Positions 8,883 through 16,585 of a stretch of DNA of 64,000 bases are shown piece after piece. The notes beneath the pieces were generated by a model, which did not search any database, was not told where the DNA came from, and saw only the letters and a list, made by a program, of their open reading frames with translations. Position 1 is the stretch's first letter, and each line of letters opens with the position of its first letter. Source of the stretch: Dyadobacter beijingensis DSM 21582 (GTDB lineage Bacteria > Bacteroidota > Bacteroidia > Cytophagales > Spirosomataceae); NCBI RefSeq assembly GCF_000382205.1, contig NZ_KB907787.1:783176-847175 (forward strand). The letters run 5' to 3'. The position numbers and the translations under genes are program-made.

Positions 8883-8932
8883 ATTTAGACTAATTACATT
8901 CACAAAGGAATAGATTATTTAGACTAATTACA
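8883..8932 (-). promoter_or_regulatory. Tandem 16-bp operator repeats over the haem operon promoter
   Basis: ATTTAGACTAATTACA occurs exactly twice, at 8883-8898 and 8917-8932, a spacing of 34 bp (about three helical turns). On the minus strand, ATTG (8934-8931) and TTCCTTTG (8909-8902) are separated by 21 bases and resemble a -33/-7 pair. One repeat therefore covers the -33 region and the other the transcription start. The core TTTAG-N-CTA resembles half of the DtxR/MntR box at 37906-37921. Repression by metal is the simplest reading but is inferred. Confidence 0.6.
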
Positions 8933-8992
8933 ATTACAGGAAAATATTTTTTGTGACTGGCTGATTGTCAGCTTCTAAATGAAAGAGAAGTG

Positions 8993-9523
8993 CTATTTGA
9001 TGGTCGCTTGAAGGTTGACGGTGACGATGTCTTTGAGCTTCCAGTCCTTTTCGCCGATCTTGTAGTCGAGGCGATTTACATCGAAGGTGCTCGTAATAGC
9101 ATAGCTGCCGTCGCCACTCTTTTTGGCTTCGAAGGGAAGGGTAACGGTCTTGGACACATCCCGCATGGTAAGGGTGCCGGTAACCTGGTACTTGCCGTCT
9201 TTCTTCTCGACTTTGGAAGATTTGAAATGAATATCGGGATATTTCTCGACCCAGAAATACTTGTCGCTCTTCATGTCCTTGTCGCGCGAGTTGTTGTTGG
9301 TTTTAAATGTATTCGCAGCGATTCTGACGTTGAAAGAAGCATTTTCAGGATTCTTTTCATTAAAAACAGCCTCACCGCGCGGTGCGTCGAATGTGCCGTT
9401 ACAGGTGCCGAGGATGAATTTGACGCTGAATTTCGTGGAGCCAGAAACGATTTTGGAAGTTTGCGCCGATACCTGGCCTGCGAATGCCGCCAGTAGCATG
9501 GATAATGCGAGAATGTGCCGCAT
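8993..9523 (-). CDS. YceI-family periplasmic lipid-binding protein
   Basis: The 176-residue protein has a signal peptide (residues 1-20, ending VSAQ) and a YceI lipocalin-like barrel. Family features include VSGSTKFSVKF, the block FWVEKYPDIHF and TGTLTMRDVSKTV near residue 120. YceI proteins bind isoprenoid-type lipids in the periplasm. The gene follows the DUF-type gene at 9546-9884 by 22 bp and is likely cotranscribed with it. It is separated from the haem receptor by the operator region. Confidence 0.85.
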   Translation of the reverse strand: MRHILALSMLLAAFAGQVSAQTSKIVSGSTKFSVKFILGTCNGTFDAPRGEAVFNEKNPENASFNVRIAANTFKTNNNSRDKDMKSDKYFWVEKYPDIHFKSSKVEKKDGKYQVTGTLTMRDVSKTVTLPFEAKKSGDGSYAITSTFDVNRLDYKIGEKDWKLKDIVTVNLQATIK

Positions 9524-9545
9524 GGTTTTTCAGTTTGGATGAATG

Positions 9546-9884
9546 TCAGAGTTCTTCCAGCAAGGATTCTCCTGCCGAGCAATCGCCGGAAGTCCATTGC
9601 CATTTCTCGTGCATACGGATTTTTCCGTTCGGTAGTTGCTCGGGCGTCGAGCGGCAAATGCCGGTTGTAATTTCGCCTTTGTCGTTCACCTGGTGGTAGC
9701 GCATGTCCAGATTCCCGTGGTCGTCTACGAGCGCAATGAGGTGCCCCGCACGTATGCGCCCGCCCGAATACGTGGAAGTGACGATGTTGCCGGTTTGCTG
9801 ATACACAAACTGCATGCTGAGGTCCACCTCACCGTTTTCGGAATTGGACAATGGGACGAATACTTTGTTGTTATAATCGATCAT
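9546..9884 (-). CDS. Small conserved protein of unknown function
   Basis: The 112-residue soluble protein has no signal peptide or membrane segment. It belongs to a small Bacteroidota/Firmicutes family recognisable by SGGRIRAGHLI, MRYHQVN and EKWQWTSGDCSAGES near the end. Database entries sometimes call it N-acetylglutamate synthase, but nothing here resembles a GNAT or amino-acid kinase fold, so I do not transfer that name. The predicted beta-rich pattern suggests a small barrel. The start codon lies only 5 bp from the foot of a 17-bp hairpin that ends the upstream VOC gene. Confidence 0.65.
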   Translation of the reverse strand: MIDYNNKVFVPLSNSENGEVDLSMQFVYQQTGNIVTSTYSGGRIRAGHLIALVDDHGNLDMRYHQVNDKGEITTGICRSTPEQLPNGKIRMHEKWQWTSGDCSAGESLLEEL

Positions 9885-9889
9885 AGGGA

Positions 9890-9934
9890 AAATGCCGTCT
9901 TAATGCGCTAAATATAGGCATTAAGACGGCATTT
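9890..9934 (-). terminator. 17-bp perfect inverted repeat between the VOC gene and the next gene
   Basis: AAATGCCGTCTTAATGC (9890-9906) is perfectly complementary to 9918-9934 with an 11-base loop. On the minus strand it is followed by TTTTCCC and sits between the VOC stop (9938) and the start at 9884, so it can act as a terminator. The loop also reads CTATATTTAG on the minus strand, a near -7 element. Confidence 0.6.
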
Positions 9935-9937
9935 CGA

Positions 9938-10324
9938 TCAAAGGACCGACGTGATCCACCACGTATTTCCGCAGGGATCGGTGACGCCGCAGCTTCGCCC
10001 GTAATCCTGGTCGGCGGGCGGCATCACGCTCGTTCCGCCGCTGTCGAGCGCCTTTTGGTAACTGTCGTCGGCATTATCGACGTACACGAACAGGTTAGCC
10101 GGCTGTGCGGGCCATTCGGGGCGGCTGTCGCAGAACATAATGGTGCTGCTGCCGATCGTCACTTCCGAATGCTTGATCTGTTGCGGATCGTCTTCCTGGT
10201 AGTGCGTGGAACTGATCGTTCCGCCGAAAACGGCGGTGGTGAAATCTTTGAATTTCGAAGCGCCGTCGAGCATCAGGTATGGCATGATGGTCTGGTGGCC
10301 GTTCGGGACTCTTACATTGCTCAT
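9938..10324 (-). CDS. VOC-superfamily protein (glyoxalase/PhnB-like)
   Basis: The product has 128 residues when started at the ATG complementary to 10322-10324; the longer frame would need a TTG inside an A/T tract. It has the PhnB-like VOC pattern: IMPYLMLDGASKFKDF at the start, SEVTIGSSTIMFCD in the middle and the typical ending DYGRSCGVTDPCGNTWWI. Proteins of this type are small metal-dependent or binding proteins with varied substrates. It lies 66 bp downstream of an AraC regulator on the same strand. Confidence 0.8.
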   Translation of the reverse strand: MSNVRVPNGHQTIMPYLMLDGASKFKDFTTAVFGGTISSTHYQEDDPQQIKHSEVTIGSSTIMFCDSRPEWPAQPANLFVYVDNADDSYQKALDSGGTSVMPPADQDYGRSCGVTDPCGNTWWITSVL

Positions 10325-10390
10325 GATTTTTGTTTTTGGTTTAAACAAAAGTAGACTGGCAGCTACCCGGGAAATTGGAAAAAAACGACA

Positions 10391-11200
10391 TTATGCATCG
10401 CGGTACTCCGACCCTTCGGCATTTCCCGAAAAGAAGGTTTTGGGATGATCGCCCGAGAATGCTTTGAAGTCGTGGATGAAATGCGACTGGTCGTAATAGC
10501 CGCATTCATAGGCGATTTCGGTGAGGGACTTGCCGGTGTTTCCATATTGACTGAGCGCAGCCTGAAAGCGGATGATCCGGCTGAAAAGCTTGGGACTGAA
10601 GCCCGAAAATGCCAGGAACTTCCGCTCGAACTGCCTGGTCGACAAAAAACTCTGTGCCGCGAGGTCAGGAATGCGGGCGAGGCCGTTGGAGCGGATAACA
10701 CTGCCGATCACGGAGAAAACCGCCGGCTCGCTGATCTCGCGTTTGCGGATGCATTTCCTCAGAAATTCGGAAATAATGCCGGCGCGTGCGGTGTGATCGG
10801 GAGCAAGCATGACACGTTCTTCCAGGTCGGTACCGGCCGGACCGAAAAATGTAGCCAGGTCGGGCATCTGGTTGCTGAGCTCCGCGGCAGGCACGCCAAA
10901 CAGCGCCGGAACGGCATATGGATAGAGATATACCCCGAATATTCCGAAATCCTGGCCGATCACAAACCGCCGGAACGACCGCGACTGGCCGTGAATACCT
11001 GCATGGAAAGAGGCTTCCTGTAAACCGGTCTTTAAAATTTCATCGAACCGGCCTTTGAAATGAAACACCATTTCCGCGCAGCCGTCGGCCATTGTCCGGT
11101 GAAAATAGGGCTCGTCGCCGGGCAGGTCGTGTTCCAGTACCCAGAAAAAGCGGACGTATCTGGCCAGGTCGGCGGGCGGTGGTATGGTGAAATATTTCAT
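10391..11200 (-). CDS. AraC-family transcriptional regulator
   Basis: The 269-residue protein carries a C-terminal AraC-type double helix-turn-helix (about residues 165-262), with the second helix region IAYECGYYDQSHFIHDFKAFSG matching the family signature. The N-terminal half (YFTIPPPADLARYVRFFWVLE) is the DUF6597-like sensor common in this type. The gene is divergent from the cupin gene at 11354, with 153 bp between them, and precedes the VOC gene, either of which could be its target. The effector is unknown. Confidence 0.85.
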   Translation of the reverse strand: MKYFTIPPPADLARYVRFFWVLEHDLPGDEPYFHRTMADGCAEMVFHFKGRFDEILKTGLQEASFHAGIHGQSRSFRRFVIGQDFGIFGVYLYPYAVPALFGVPAAELSNQMPDLATFFGPAGTDLEERVMLAPDHTARAGIISEFLRKCIRKREISEPAVFSVIGSVIRSNGLARIPDLAAQSFLSTRQFERKFLAFSGFSPKLFSRIIRFQAALSQYGNTGKSLTEIAYECGYYDQSHFIHDFKAFSGDHPKTFFSGNAEGSEYRDA

Positions 11201-11247
11201 ACTTTTACATTATTCTATGAAATTTACATTTTTGAAATCTCTTTAAT

Positions 11248-11255
11248 ACATTTGA
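11248..11255 (+). promoter_or_regulatory. -7 element for the cupin gene
   Basis: TACATTTG fits TAnnTTTG and lies about 100 bp before the start at 11354. TTTG at 11232-11235 is too close for a standard -33, so only the -7 is supported. Confidence 0.35.
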
Positions 11256-11353
11256 ACAGCATTTTGATCACTTGAAAGAGATGGTTTTATGCAGCCGGAA
11301 GAAAATTTTCCCGCAATACTTTAATTAGTCGATTACCTACTCAATTTCTTGCT

Positions 11354-12208
11354 ATGAAATTAGTGCCCATAGAGAAGCGCACCGGACTCACGCGCGAAGA
11401 ATTCATCGAAAATTATCTAAAACCAAGTCGCCCTGTCGTATTTACCGACCTGGCGAAGGACTGGCCTGCGGTTCAGAAATGGACGTTCGACTGGTTACGC
11501 GAGAACCACGGAAACCTGGATGTGCCTTTGGTGGACAACCACATTCACGATGCGGACAAGTATTTCCAAATTGCCAAAACCATGAAATTCGGCGATTACC
11601 TGAGCCTGATCGAAAAAGGTCCGACCGACCTCCGCATTTTCCTTTTCGACATTTTCAAAAAGATCCCCGAGCTGGCCGACGACATCCGTTTCCCGACGAT
11701 CATGGACGGATTTCTGAAATCATACAAATTTGTATTTTTCGGCGGCGAGGGCTCTATCACCAACCTGCATTACGACATGGATTGCTCTAACGTATTCCTG
11801 ACGCAATTCCAGACCCGCAAGCAGGTTATCCTGTTCTCTCCCGAGGAAAGCCGCCGGCTTTATCACCACCCATTTACGGTGATGAGCAAGGTGAACCCGC
11901 TCGACCCGGATTATAAGAAATTCCCTGCACTGGAAGGTGCTACCGGCTACGAAACGATCCTTCAACACGGCGAGACGATCTTTATACCATCGCTTTGGTG
12001 GCATTATATCCGGTATGTCGACGGCGGTTTCAGTCTCGCATTACGCGCGAACAATTCCATTTTTACGGCCGTGCGCGGCGGTATGAACCTGGTACGCCAC
12101 ACGTTTGTCGACAAAAGCATGACCAAGCTGCTGGGCCTTGACTGGCAGCACTGGAAAGAGAAAAAGGCGGTCGAGAATGCACAGGACCTGCTTCAAAAGC
12201 AAGCCTGA
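11354..12208 (+). CDS. Cupin-like (JmjC-type) Fe(II)/2-oxoglutarate oxygenase
   Basis: The 284-residue protein belongs to the Cupin_8/JmjC-like oxygenases. It starts with the family pattern KPSRPVVFTDLAKDWPA. The metal triad is visible as His139-x-Asp141 in NLHYDMD and His217 in SLWWHYI. Members hydroxylate proteins or small molecules using iron and 2-oxoglutarate. The substrate is not predictable. It is transcribed away from the AraC regulator and ends 105 bp before uvrB, with a large palindrome in between. Confidence 0.85.
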   Translation: MKLVPIEKRTGLTREEFIENYLKPSRPVVFTDLAKDWPAVQKWTFDWLRENHGNLDVPLVDNHIHDADKYFQIAKTMKFGDYLSLIEKGPTDLRIFLFDIFKKIPELADDIRFPTIMDGFLKSYKFVFFGGEGSITNLHYDMDCSNVFLTQFQTRKQVILFSPEESRRLYHHPFTVMSKVNPLDPDYKKFPALEGATGYETILQHGETIFIPSLWWHYIRYVDGGFSLALRANNSIFTAVRGGMNLVRHTFVDKSMTKLLGLDWQHWKEKKAVENAQDLLQKQA

Positions 12209-12245
12209 GGAAGTTCAGGTTAAGTGAACCGGCGATCGGTTGTTT

Positions 12246-12289
12246 GAAACGCATTTCAAAGAAACTAATCTATCTTTGAAATGCGTTTC
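12246..12289. repeat. 17-bp perfect palindrome upstream of uvrB containing a -7 element
   Basis: GAAACGCATTTCAAAGA (12246-12262) pairs perfectly with 12273-12289 across a 10-base loop. TATCTTTG (12271-12278), a TAnnTTTG match, straddles loop and right arm. The element could be the cupin gene terminator, a repressor site on the uvrB promoter, or both. It ends 24 bp before the chosen uvrB start. Confidence 0.6.
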
Positions 12290-12313
12290 TCTTGTATTGC
12301 CTCACGACTTGCT

Positions 12314-14332
12314 ATGAACTTCGAACTCACTTCAGAATACCAGCCGACGGGCGATCAGCCGGAGGCAATCAACCAGTTAATACAGGGAATTGAAAATGGA
12401 GAACCGGCCCAGACGCTGCTCGGGGTGACAGGTTCGGGAAAGACGTTTACGGTGGCCAACGTAGTGGCCCAGGTGAACAAGCCGACGTTAGTTTTGAGCC
12501 ACAACAAAACGCTTGCGGCGCAACTTTACGGCGAATTCAAGCAATTTTTCCCCAATAATGCTGTCGAGTACTTCATCAGCTACTACGATTATTACCAACC
12601 GGAGGCATTCATTTCCACTACCAACACCTACATTGAAAAGGACCTGATGATCAATCAGGAGATCGAAAAGCTGCGTCTGCACACGGTTTCGTCGCTCATG
12701 AGCGGGCGGCGCGATGTGGTGGTGGTGGCGTCGGTTTCCTGCATTTATGGTGCGGGTAACCCTTTGGAATACAAAAAGAGCATTGTCAGCGCCAAACTCG
12801 GCGATATCGTTCCTCGCAACCAGTTCTTGTTCAGGCTGGTGGAAATCCTTTACAGCCGGACGGAAGTGGAGTTCAACCGCGGTACATTCCGGGTTAAAGG
12901 CGATACGGTCGACGTATTCCCGGGCTATGCGGATTTCGCTTACCGGTTTATCTTTTTTGGGGATGAAATCGAGGATATTCAGCGCATTGAACCGGAGACG
13001 GGCAAGAAAATATCCTCCGAAAAGGCGATTGCTATTTTCCCTGCCAACTTGTTCGTGACCGGCCGCGATGTACTGATGCAATCGATCAAGGAAATTCAGG
13101 ATGATTTACAAACGCAGGTCAAATACTTTATTGCGGAAGGCAGGCTCGCGGAGGCGGAGCGCGTGAAAGAGCGCACCGAGTTTGATATGGAAATGATGCG
13201 CGAGCTGGGCTATTGCTCTGGTATTGAAAACTATTCAAGGTATTTTGACCGCCGGATGCCGGGGCAACGGCCATTCTGCCTGCTCGATTATTTCCCCGAG
13301 GATTTCCTGATGGTGGTGGACGAAAGCCATGTGACGATGCCGCAGATCCGCGCGATGTGGGGCGGCGACCGCTCGCGGAAGGAGGCATTGGTGGAATACG
13401 GCTTCCGGTTGCCGTCGGCGCTGGATAACAGGCCATTGACATTCCAGGAGTTCGAGGATATGACGCCGCAGACGATTTTCGTGAGTGCTACGCCGGCGGA
13501 TTATGAATTGCGCAAATCGGAAGGTGTTGTGGTTGAGCAAATTATTCGTCCTACTGGCCTGCTTGACCCTGAAATCGAGGTAAGGCCGAGCCTGAACCAG
13601 ATTGACGATCTTCTGGAAGAAATCACCAAACGCATTGAACTCGGCGACCGCGTCCTGGTGACGACTTTAACCAAAAGAATGGCCGAAGAGCTCAGTAAAT
13701 ACCTCGATCGTGTCGGTATCAAATGCCGCTACATTCACTCCGAAGTGAAGGCGCTGGACCGCGTGGAGATTTTGCGTGAACTTCGCCTGGGTGTTTTCGA
13801 TGTGCTCGTGGGCGTCAACCTACTGCGTGAAGGACTAGATTTGCCCGAAGTATCGCTCGTGGCCATTATGGATGCCGACAAGGAAGGTTTCCTGCGCGAC
13901 ACCCGCTCGATGATCCAGACCATCGGCCGCGCCGCACGTAACGACCGCGGAAAGGTGATTATGTACGCCGATACCATTACGGGCTCGATGCAATTGGCGA
14001 TCGACGAAACGAACCGCCGCCGCAGCATTCAAATGGAATACAATATCGAGAACGGCGTTGTACCGAGAACGGTGCGGAAATCCAAGGAGGCCATTATGGA
14101 ACAGACTTCCGTAGCCGATTCCAAAGTCCGTAAAGTGTACGTGGAGCCGGAGGAAGTCAAAATCGCCGCCGATCCGGTGGTACAGTACATGGGCAAAACC
14201 GACCTCCAGAAGCTCATCGCCGAAACCCAACGCAAAATGGAATCCGCCGCGAAGGACCTCGACTTTTTGGAAGCCGCGAGGCTGCGTGACGAGTTGCTGC
14301 AACTGAAAGCGCGGGTGCAGGAGCAGGGGTGA
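12314..14332 (+). CDS. uvrB: UvrB, excinuclease ABC subunit B
   Basis: The 672-residue product is UvrB, which receives damaged DNA from UvrA and positions UvrC for incision in nucleotide excision repair. Visible features are GDQPEAI near the start, Walker A GVTGSGKT at residues 38-45, the beta-hairpin with YYDYYQPEAFI, the helicase motif DESHVTMPQ, the C-terminal helicase half with GRAARN, and a UvrC-binding UVR motif in the last 40 residues. I start at ATG 12314 because family members begin right before FELTSEYQPTGDQP and because an upstream ATG (12281) lies inside the palindrome. Confidence 0.95.
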   Translation: MNFELTSEYQPTGDQPEAINQLIQGIENGEPAQTLLGVTGSGKTFTVANVVAQVNKPTLVLSHNKTLAAQLYGEFKQFFPNNAVEYFISYYDYYQPEAFISTTNTYIEKDLMINQEIEKLRLHTVSSLMSGRRDVVVVASVSCIYGAGNPLEYKKSIVSAKLGDIVPRNQFLFRLVEILYSRTEVEFNRGTFRVKGDTVDVFPGYADFAYRFIFFGDEIEDIQRIEPETGKKISSEKAIAIFPANLFVTGRDVLMQSIKEIQDDLQTQVKYFIAEGRLAEAERVKERTEFDMEMMRELGYCSGIENYSRYFDRRMPGQRPFCLLDYFPEDFLMVVDESHVTMPQIRAMWGGDRSRKEALVEYGFRLPSALDNRPLTFQEFEDMTPQTIFVSATPADYELRKSEGVVVEQIIRPTGLLDPEIEVRPSLNQIDDLLEEITKRIELGDRVLVTTLTKRMAEELSKYLDRVGIKCRYIHSEVKALDRVEILRELRLGVFDVLVGVNLLREGLDLPEVSLVAIMDADKEGFLRDTRSMIQTIGRAARNDRGKVIMYADTITGSMQLAIDETNRRRSIQMEYNIENGVVPRTVRKSKEAIMEQTSVADSKVRKVYVEPEEVKIAADPVVQYMGKTDLQKLIAETQRKMESAAKDLDFLEAARLRDELLQLKARVQEQG

Positions 14333-14347
14333 CGATTGTGAGATGCA

Positions 14348-14367
14348 GATAAATGTTTAAATTTATC
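14348..14367 (+). promoter_or_regulatory. Inverted repeat before the toxin-antitoxin pair
   Basis: GATAAAT (14348-14354) and ATTTATC (14361-14367) form a short inverted repeat 20 bp before the antitoxin start. Its position fits an autoregulatory operator, as usual for toxin-antitoxin operons, but it could also be the uvrB terminator. Confidence 0.4.
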
Positions 14368-14387
14368 AAGCGTTTGTCAACTATCTT

Positions 14388-14606
14388 ATGATCAAAACAT
14401 TAATTACGCCGGAGAATACCAGTATTTCGCTGGAACTGCCTGCTTCTTTTGTCGGAAAGCAGGTAGAGATCATTGCGTTTACAATTAATGAATCGGTGAA
14501 GGAAAGTGGCGAACAAGATTACACACTCACACACTATGCCAGCCAGAAATCACTCGAAAAAGACTGGCTGACGGAAGAAGAAGACAAAGCATGGCAAAAT
14601 TTGTAA
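14388..14606 (+). CDS. Putative antitoxin of a MazF/PemK-type pair
   Basis: The 72-residue protein starts MIKTLITPENTSISLELPASFVGKQVEI, a short beta pattern like the N-terminus of small Bacteroidota antitoxins, and ends with an acidic helical tail (LTEEEDKAWQNL). Its 3' end overlaps the toxin gene by 16 bp, which is the classic arrangement of coupled antitoxin-toxin translation. I do not recognise a standard DNA-binding fold, so the antitoxin call rests on size, position and overlap. Confidence 0.65.
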   Translation: MIKTLITPENTSISLELPASFVGKQVEIIAFTINESVKESGEQDYTLTHYASQKSLEKDWLTEEEDKAWQNL

Positions 14607-14920
14607 AAGGTGAAGTAGTAGTAATTCCTTTCCCATTCTCCGACCTGTCGGGCTCCAAAAGAAGACCTGCATTGGTCGTTGCCGATTTGCCCGGCGACGA
14701 CCTGTTATTATGCCAGATCACATCACAAAGTTCCAGGGATATTTATGCCGTCCCATTGCTGGTCACTGATTTTCTAAGCGGCTCATTGCCCGTGAATAGC
14801 TTCATCCGGCCCATTCGCCTTTTTACTGCTGACAAAAATATTGTTATCCGCAAGGCCGGTTTCGTCAGAGCGAAAACGATGAAAGAAGTTGTCCAGACGA
14901 TTTTGCGGGTTATTCAGTGA
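14591..14920 (+). CDS. MazF/PemK-family toxin, probable mRNA interferase
   Basis: The 109-residue protein has the PemK/MazF SH3-like fold pattern: KGEVVVIPFPFSDLSGSKRRPALVV at the start (FPFSD and RRPALVV are diagnostic), then LLCQITSQ and a C-terminal RAKTMKEVVQTILR. Such toxins cleave RNA and are held by the upstream antitoxin. The ATG at 14591 lies inside the antitoxin gene. The 3' end overlaps the converging nucleotidase gene by 7 bp. Confidence 0.85.
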   Translation: MAKFVKGEVVVIPFPFSDLSGSKRRPALVVADLPGDDLLLCQITSQSSRDIYAVPLLVTDFLSGSLPVNSFIRPIRLFTADKNIVIRKAGFVRAKTMKEVVQTILRVIQ

Positions 14921-15465
14921 GTTGGGTGGGAAATTTCAAGCTCCGATGCCAGCAATTCCAGCACTTCTTCCCAATTATTTACCCGCGTGTGCTTGTTGAT
15001 GCCCAGGTTATGCCCGGCGGTGAACAGAATGGGTTTGCCTTTATGGAAATCGAGGTTTTTTAAATGGTCGTCGATGAGGTAATCGGTGTTGATGACGCTT
15101 TTGTCGCCGCAGAAAATGATGTTTCTCCAATGAATGGATGGGAAATGCTCGGCGAGCCAGTCGTATTTTTCGGGGAGGGAGTTGGGGAATTCCATTGCGG
15201 CCGATACGATGTAGACTTCGTAGTTTTCCTGTAATTTGATAATGGCCTCCTGCGCGCCGGGAATGAGCGGTGCGTAGCGGAAAAATCCGGGTTTGTAAAG
15301 CAGGGTGCGCGCGGCAAGCGGATCGGGAAAGGCCTGATCTTCCGGGATACCGTGCATATCCTCTTTGGTAACCCGCACCCCGAATGCGTCGGCGTAATGG
15401 TTGATCCAGTTCGCTTCTATGTCCACGATGACATTGTCCATATCCACCGCAATTGTTTTTTTCAT
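14914..15465 (-). CDS. 5'(3')-deoxyribonucleotidase-like HAD hydrolase
   Basis: The 183-residue protein starts MKKTIAVDMDNVIVDIEANW, the HAD motif I (Asp8, Asp10) in the form typical of the NT5C 5'-nucleotidase family. It continues with PLIPGAQEAIIKL and a late DYLIDDHLKNL, which carries the motif IV aspartates. The family dephosphorylates deoxynucleotides, so a role in nucleotide turnover is likely. It is divergent from a DeoR-type regulator, which may control it through the shared, repeat-rich promoter region. Confidence 0.8.
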   Translation of the reverse strand: MKKTIAVDMDNVIVDIEANWINHYADAFGVRVTKEDMHGIPEDQAFPDPLAARTLLYKPGFFRYAPLIPGAQEAIIKLQENYEVYIVSAAMEFPNSLPEKYDWLAEHFPSIHWRNIIFCGDKSVINTDYLIDDHLKNLDFHKGKPILFTAGHNLGINKHTRVNNWEEVLELLASELEISHPTH

Positions 15466-15483
15466 GATGTAGTAAAATTAGTA

Positions 15484-15561
15484 TTTGCAATTATTTGCGA
15501 CAAATATAAGCCATATATGCAATATTTTGCAATATTAAATTTAAAATGTTTGTTAAATTTG
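15484..15561. promoter_or_regulatory. Divergent promoters and TTGCAA repeats between nucleotidase and DeoR genes
   Basis: TATATTTG on the minus strand (15508-15501) has a TTGC 20 bases upstream and serves the nucleotidase gene. TAAATTTG (15554-15561) on the plus strand serves the DeoR gene. The interval is full of the motif TTTGCAAT or TTTGC (15484-15490, 15494-15498, 15526-15533, 15558-15563) and ATGCAATATT, as expected for a multi-site operator. Binding by the neighbouring DeoR protein is inferred. Confidence 0.55.
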
Positions 15562-15581
15562 CAAGCATAACCGAAGTCACT

Positions 15582-16331
15582 ATGTTAAAAGAAGAACGTT
15601 TCCAGATCATACTGGACCAGCTGGGGCACGAGCAAAAGGTATATCTGGGACATTTGAGCACGTTGCTGAATGTGTCGGAGGATACCGTCAGGAGGGATAT
15701 CAAGGAGCTGGCCGATCAGGGACTGCTGAAATCGGTAAGGGGCGGGGCGGTACCTCATGCGCCTGGGCCGCATCATTTCCGCGACCGCATGACGTATGAC
15801 AACGAGCAAAAGCAAATTATTGCAAAAAAGGCATTACAGTTTCTTAAAGATGGTCAGGTAGTGATTTTCGATGGCGGTACATCCGCGTTGCTGATCGCAC
15901 AAATGCTGCCGAAAGACCTCAAATTGACTGTGATCACCAACAGCTTCCCGATCGCATCCATTCTGGAAGAGCATGAGCACGTGGACGTACTTTTCGCCGG
16001 CGGCCGGTTGCTGAAAGATTCGTTCGTCACGATCGGCAACGACGCCATTCAGTTTTTCAAGAAGTTCAGGGCAGATATTTGCCTGCTCGGAATTTGCAGC
16101 ATTCATACGAACCTCGGCGTTACCGGACCTGATTTTGAGGAAGGTGAGGTGAAAAGGACGATGATCGAATGCTCCAAGGAAGTGATCGCATTGGCAACGA
16201 CCGAAAAACTGGGCACTGCTGAGGCGTATTACGTTTGTCCTACCGAACGGTTGTCGACGATTATTACGGATAAACAAGCTGATATCGAGGAGTTTGACAT
16301 TTACAGGGGGCTGGGAATCAGTATGGTCTGA
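15582..16331 (+). CDS. DeoR/GlpR-family transcriptional regulator
   Basis: The 249-residue protein has an N-terminal DeoR helix-turn-helix (residues 1-55: LSTLLNVSEDTVRRDIKEL is the signature) and a C-terminal DeoRC sugar-phosphate sensor domain with FDGGTSALLIAQ and LLGICSIH. Such proteins repress sugar or nucleoside genes and are released by a phosphorylated sugar. I start at ATG 15582, since the longer frame from 15546 would run through the -7 promoter element at 15554-15561. Confidence 0.9.
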   Translation: MLKEERFQIILDQLGHEQKVYLGHLSTLLNVSEDTVRRDIKELADQGLLKSVRGGAVPHAPGPHHFRDRMTYDNEQKQIIAKKALQFLKDGQVVIFDGGTSALLIAQMLPKDLKLTVITNSFPIASILEEHEHVDVLFAGGRLLKDSFVTIGNDAIQFFKKFRADICLLGICSIHTNLGVTGPDFEEGEVKRTMIECSKEVIALATTEKLGTAEAYYVCPTERLSTIITDKQADIEEFDIYRGLGISMV

Positions 16332-16343
16332 CTCCCAGGTTCC

Positions 16344-16493
16344 TTATTTTTTGGTAGTTTCTTCAATCTTGAAAGAAGTATCGTCGATGCTCTTCGACTC
16401 CTGATTGATGGCATTCGAAAACCCGAGCATAAACGAAATTGCGATCCGCAGAAGCCATTTCCGCAGAAAGTAAACTGTCCGTCTGATTCCCAT
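16344..16493 (-). CDS. Small membrane-associated protein of unknown function
   Basis: A 49-residue frame reads MGIRRTVYFLRKWLLRIA, then a short hydrophobic stretch (ISFMLGFSNAI), then a charged, Ser/Lys/Glu-rich tail. The positive-inside arrangement suggests a single membrane helix or an uncleaved signal. The ATG is preceded by an A/G-rich stretch (AAAAACGGAAA). It lies between the DeoR gene (convergent) and a large hairpin. No family is recognised. Confidence 0.5.
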   Translation of the reverse strand: MGIRRTVYFLRKWLLRIAISFMLGFSNAINQESKSIDDTSFKIEETTKK

Positions 16494-16530
16494 TTTCCGT
16501 TTTTATTGAATCGTAAATAATAAGCGCATG

Positions 16531-16570
16531 GCATTGCCTGGATGCGTTTTCCGGCGCATTCAGGCAATGC
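16531..16570. terminator. 16-bp inverted repeat, possible terminator or attenuator
   Basis: Arms 16531-16546 and 16555-16570 (GCATTGCCTG then G/A then ATGCG) pair with one mismatch across an 8-base loop TTTTCCGG. It stands between two minus-strand small ORFs. No strong T-tract follows on either side, so termination is uncertain. Confidence 0.45.
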
Positions 16571-16585
16571 GTGTTTCATGCAGGA

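Noticed and set aside
15546..15581. Upstream ATG for the DeoR gene
   Set aside because: The -7 element TAAATTTG lies within it, so the transcript must start later.
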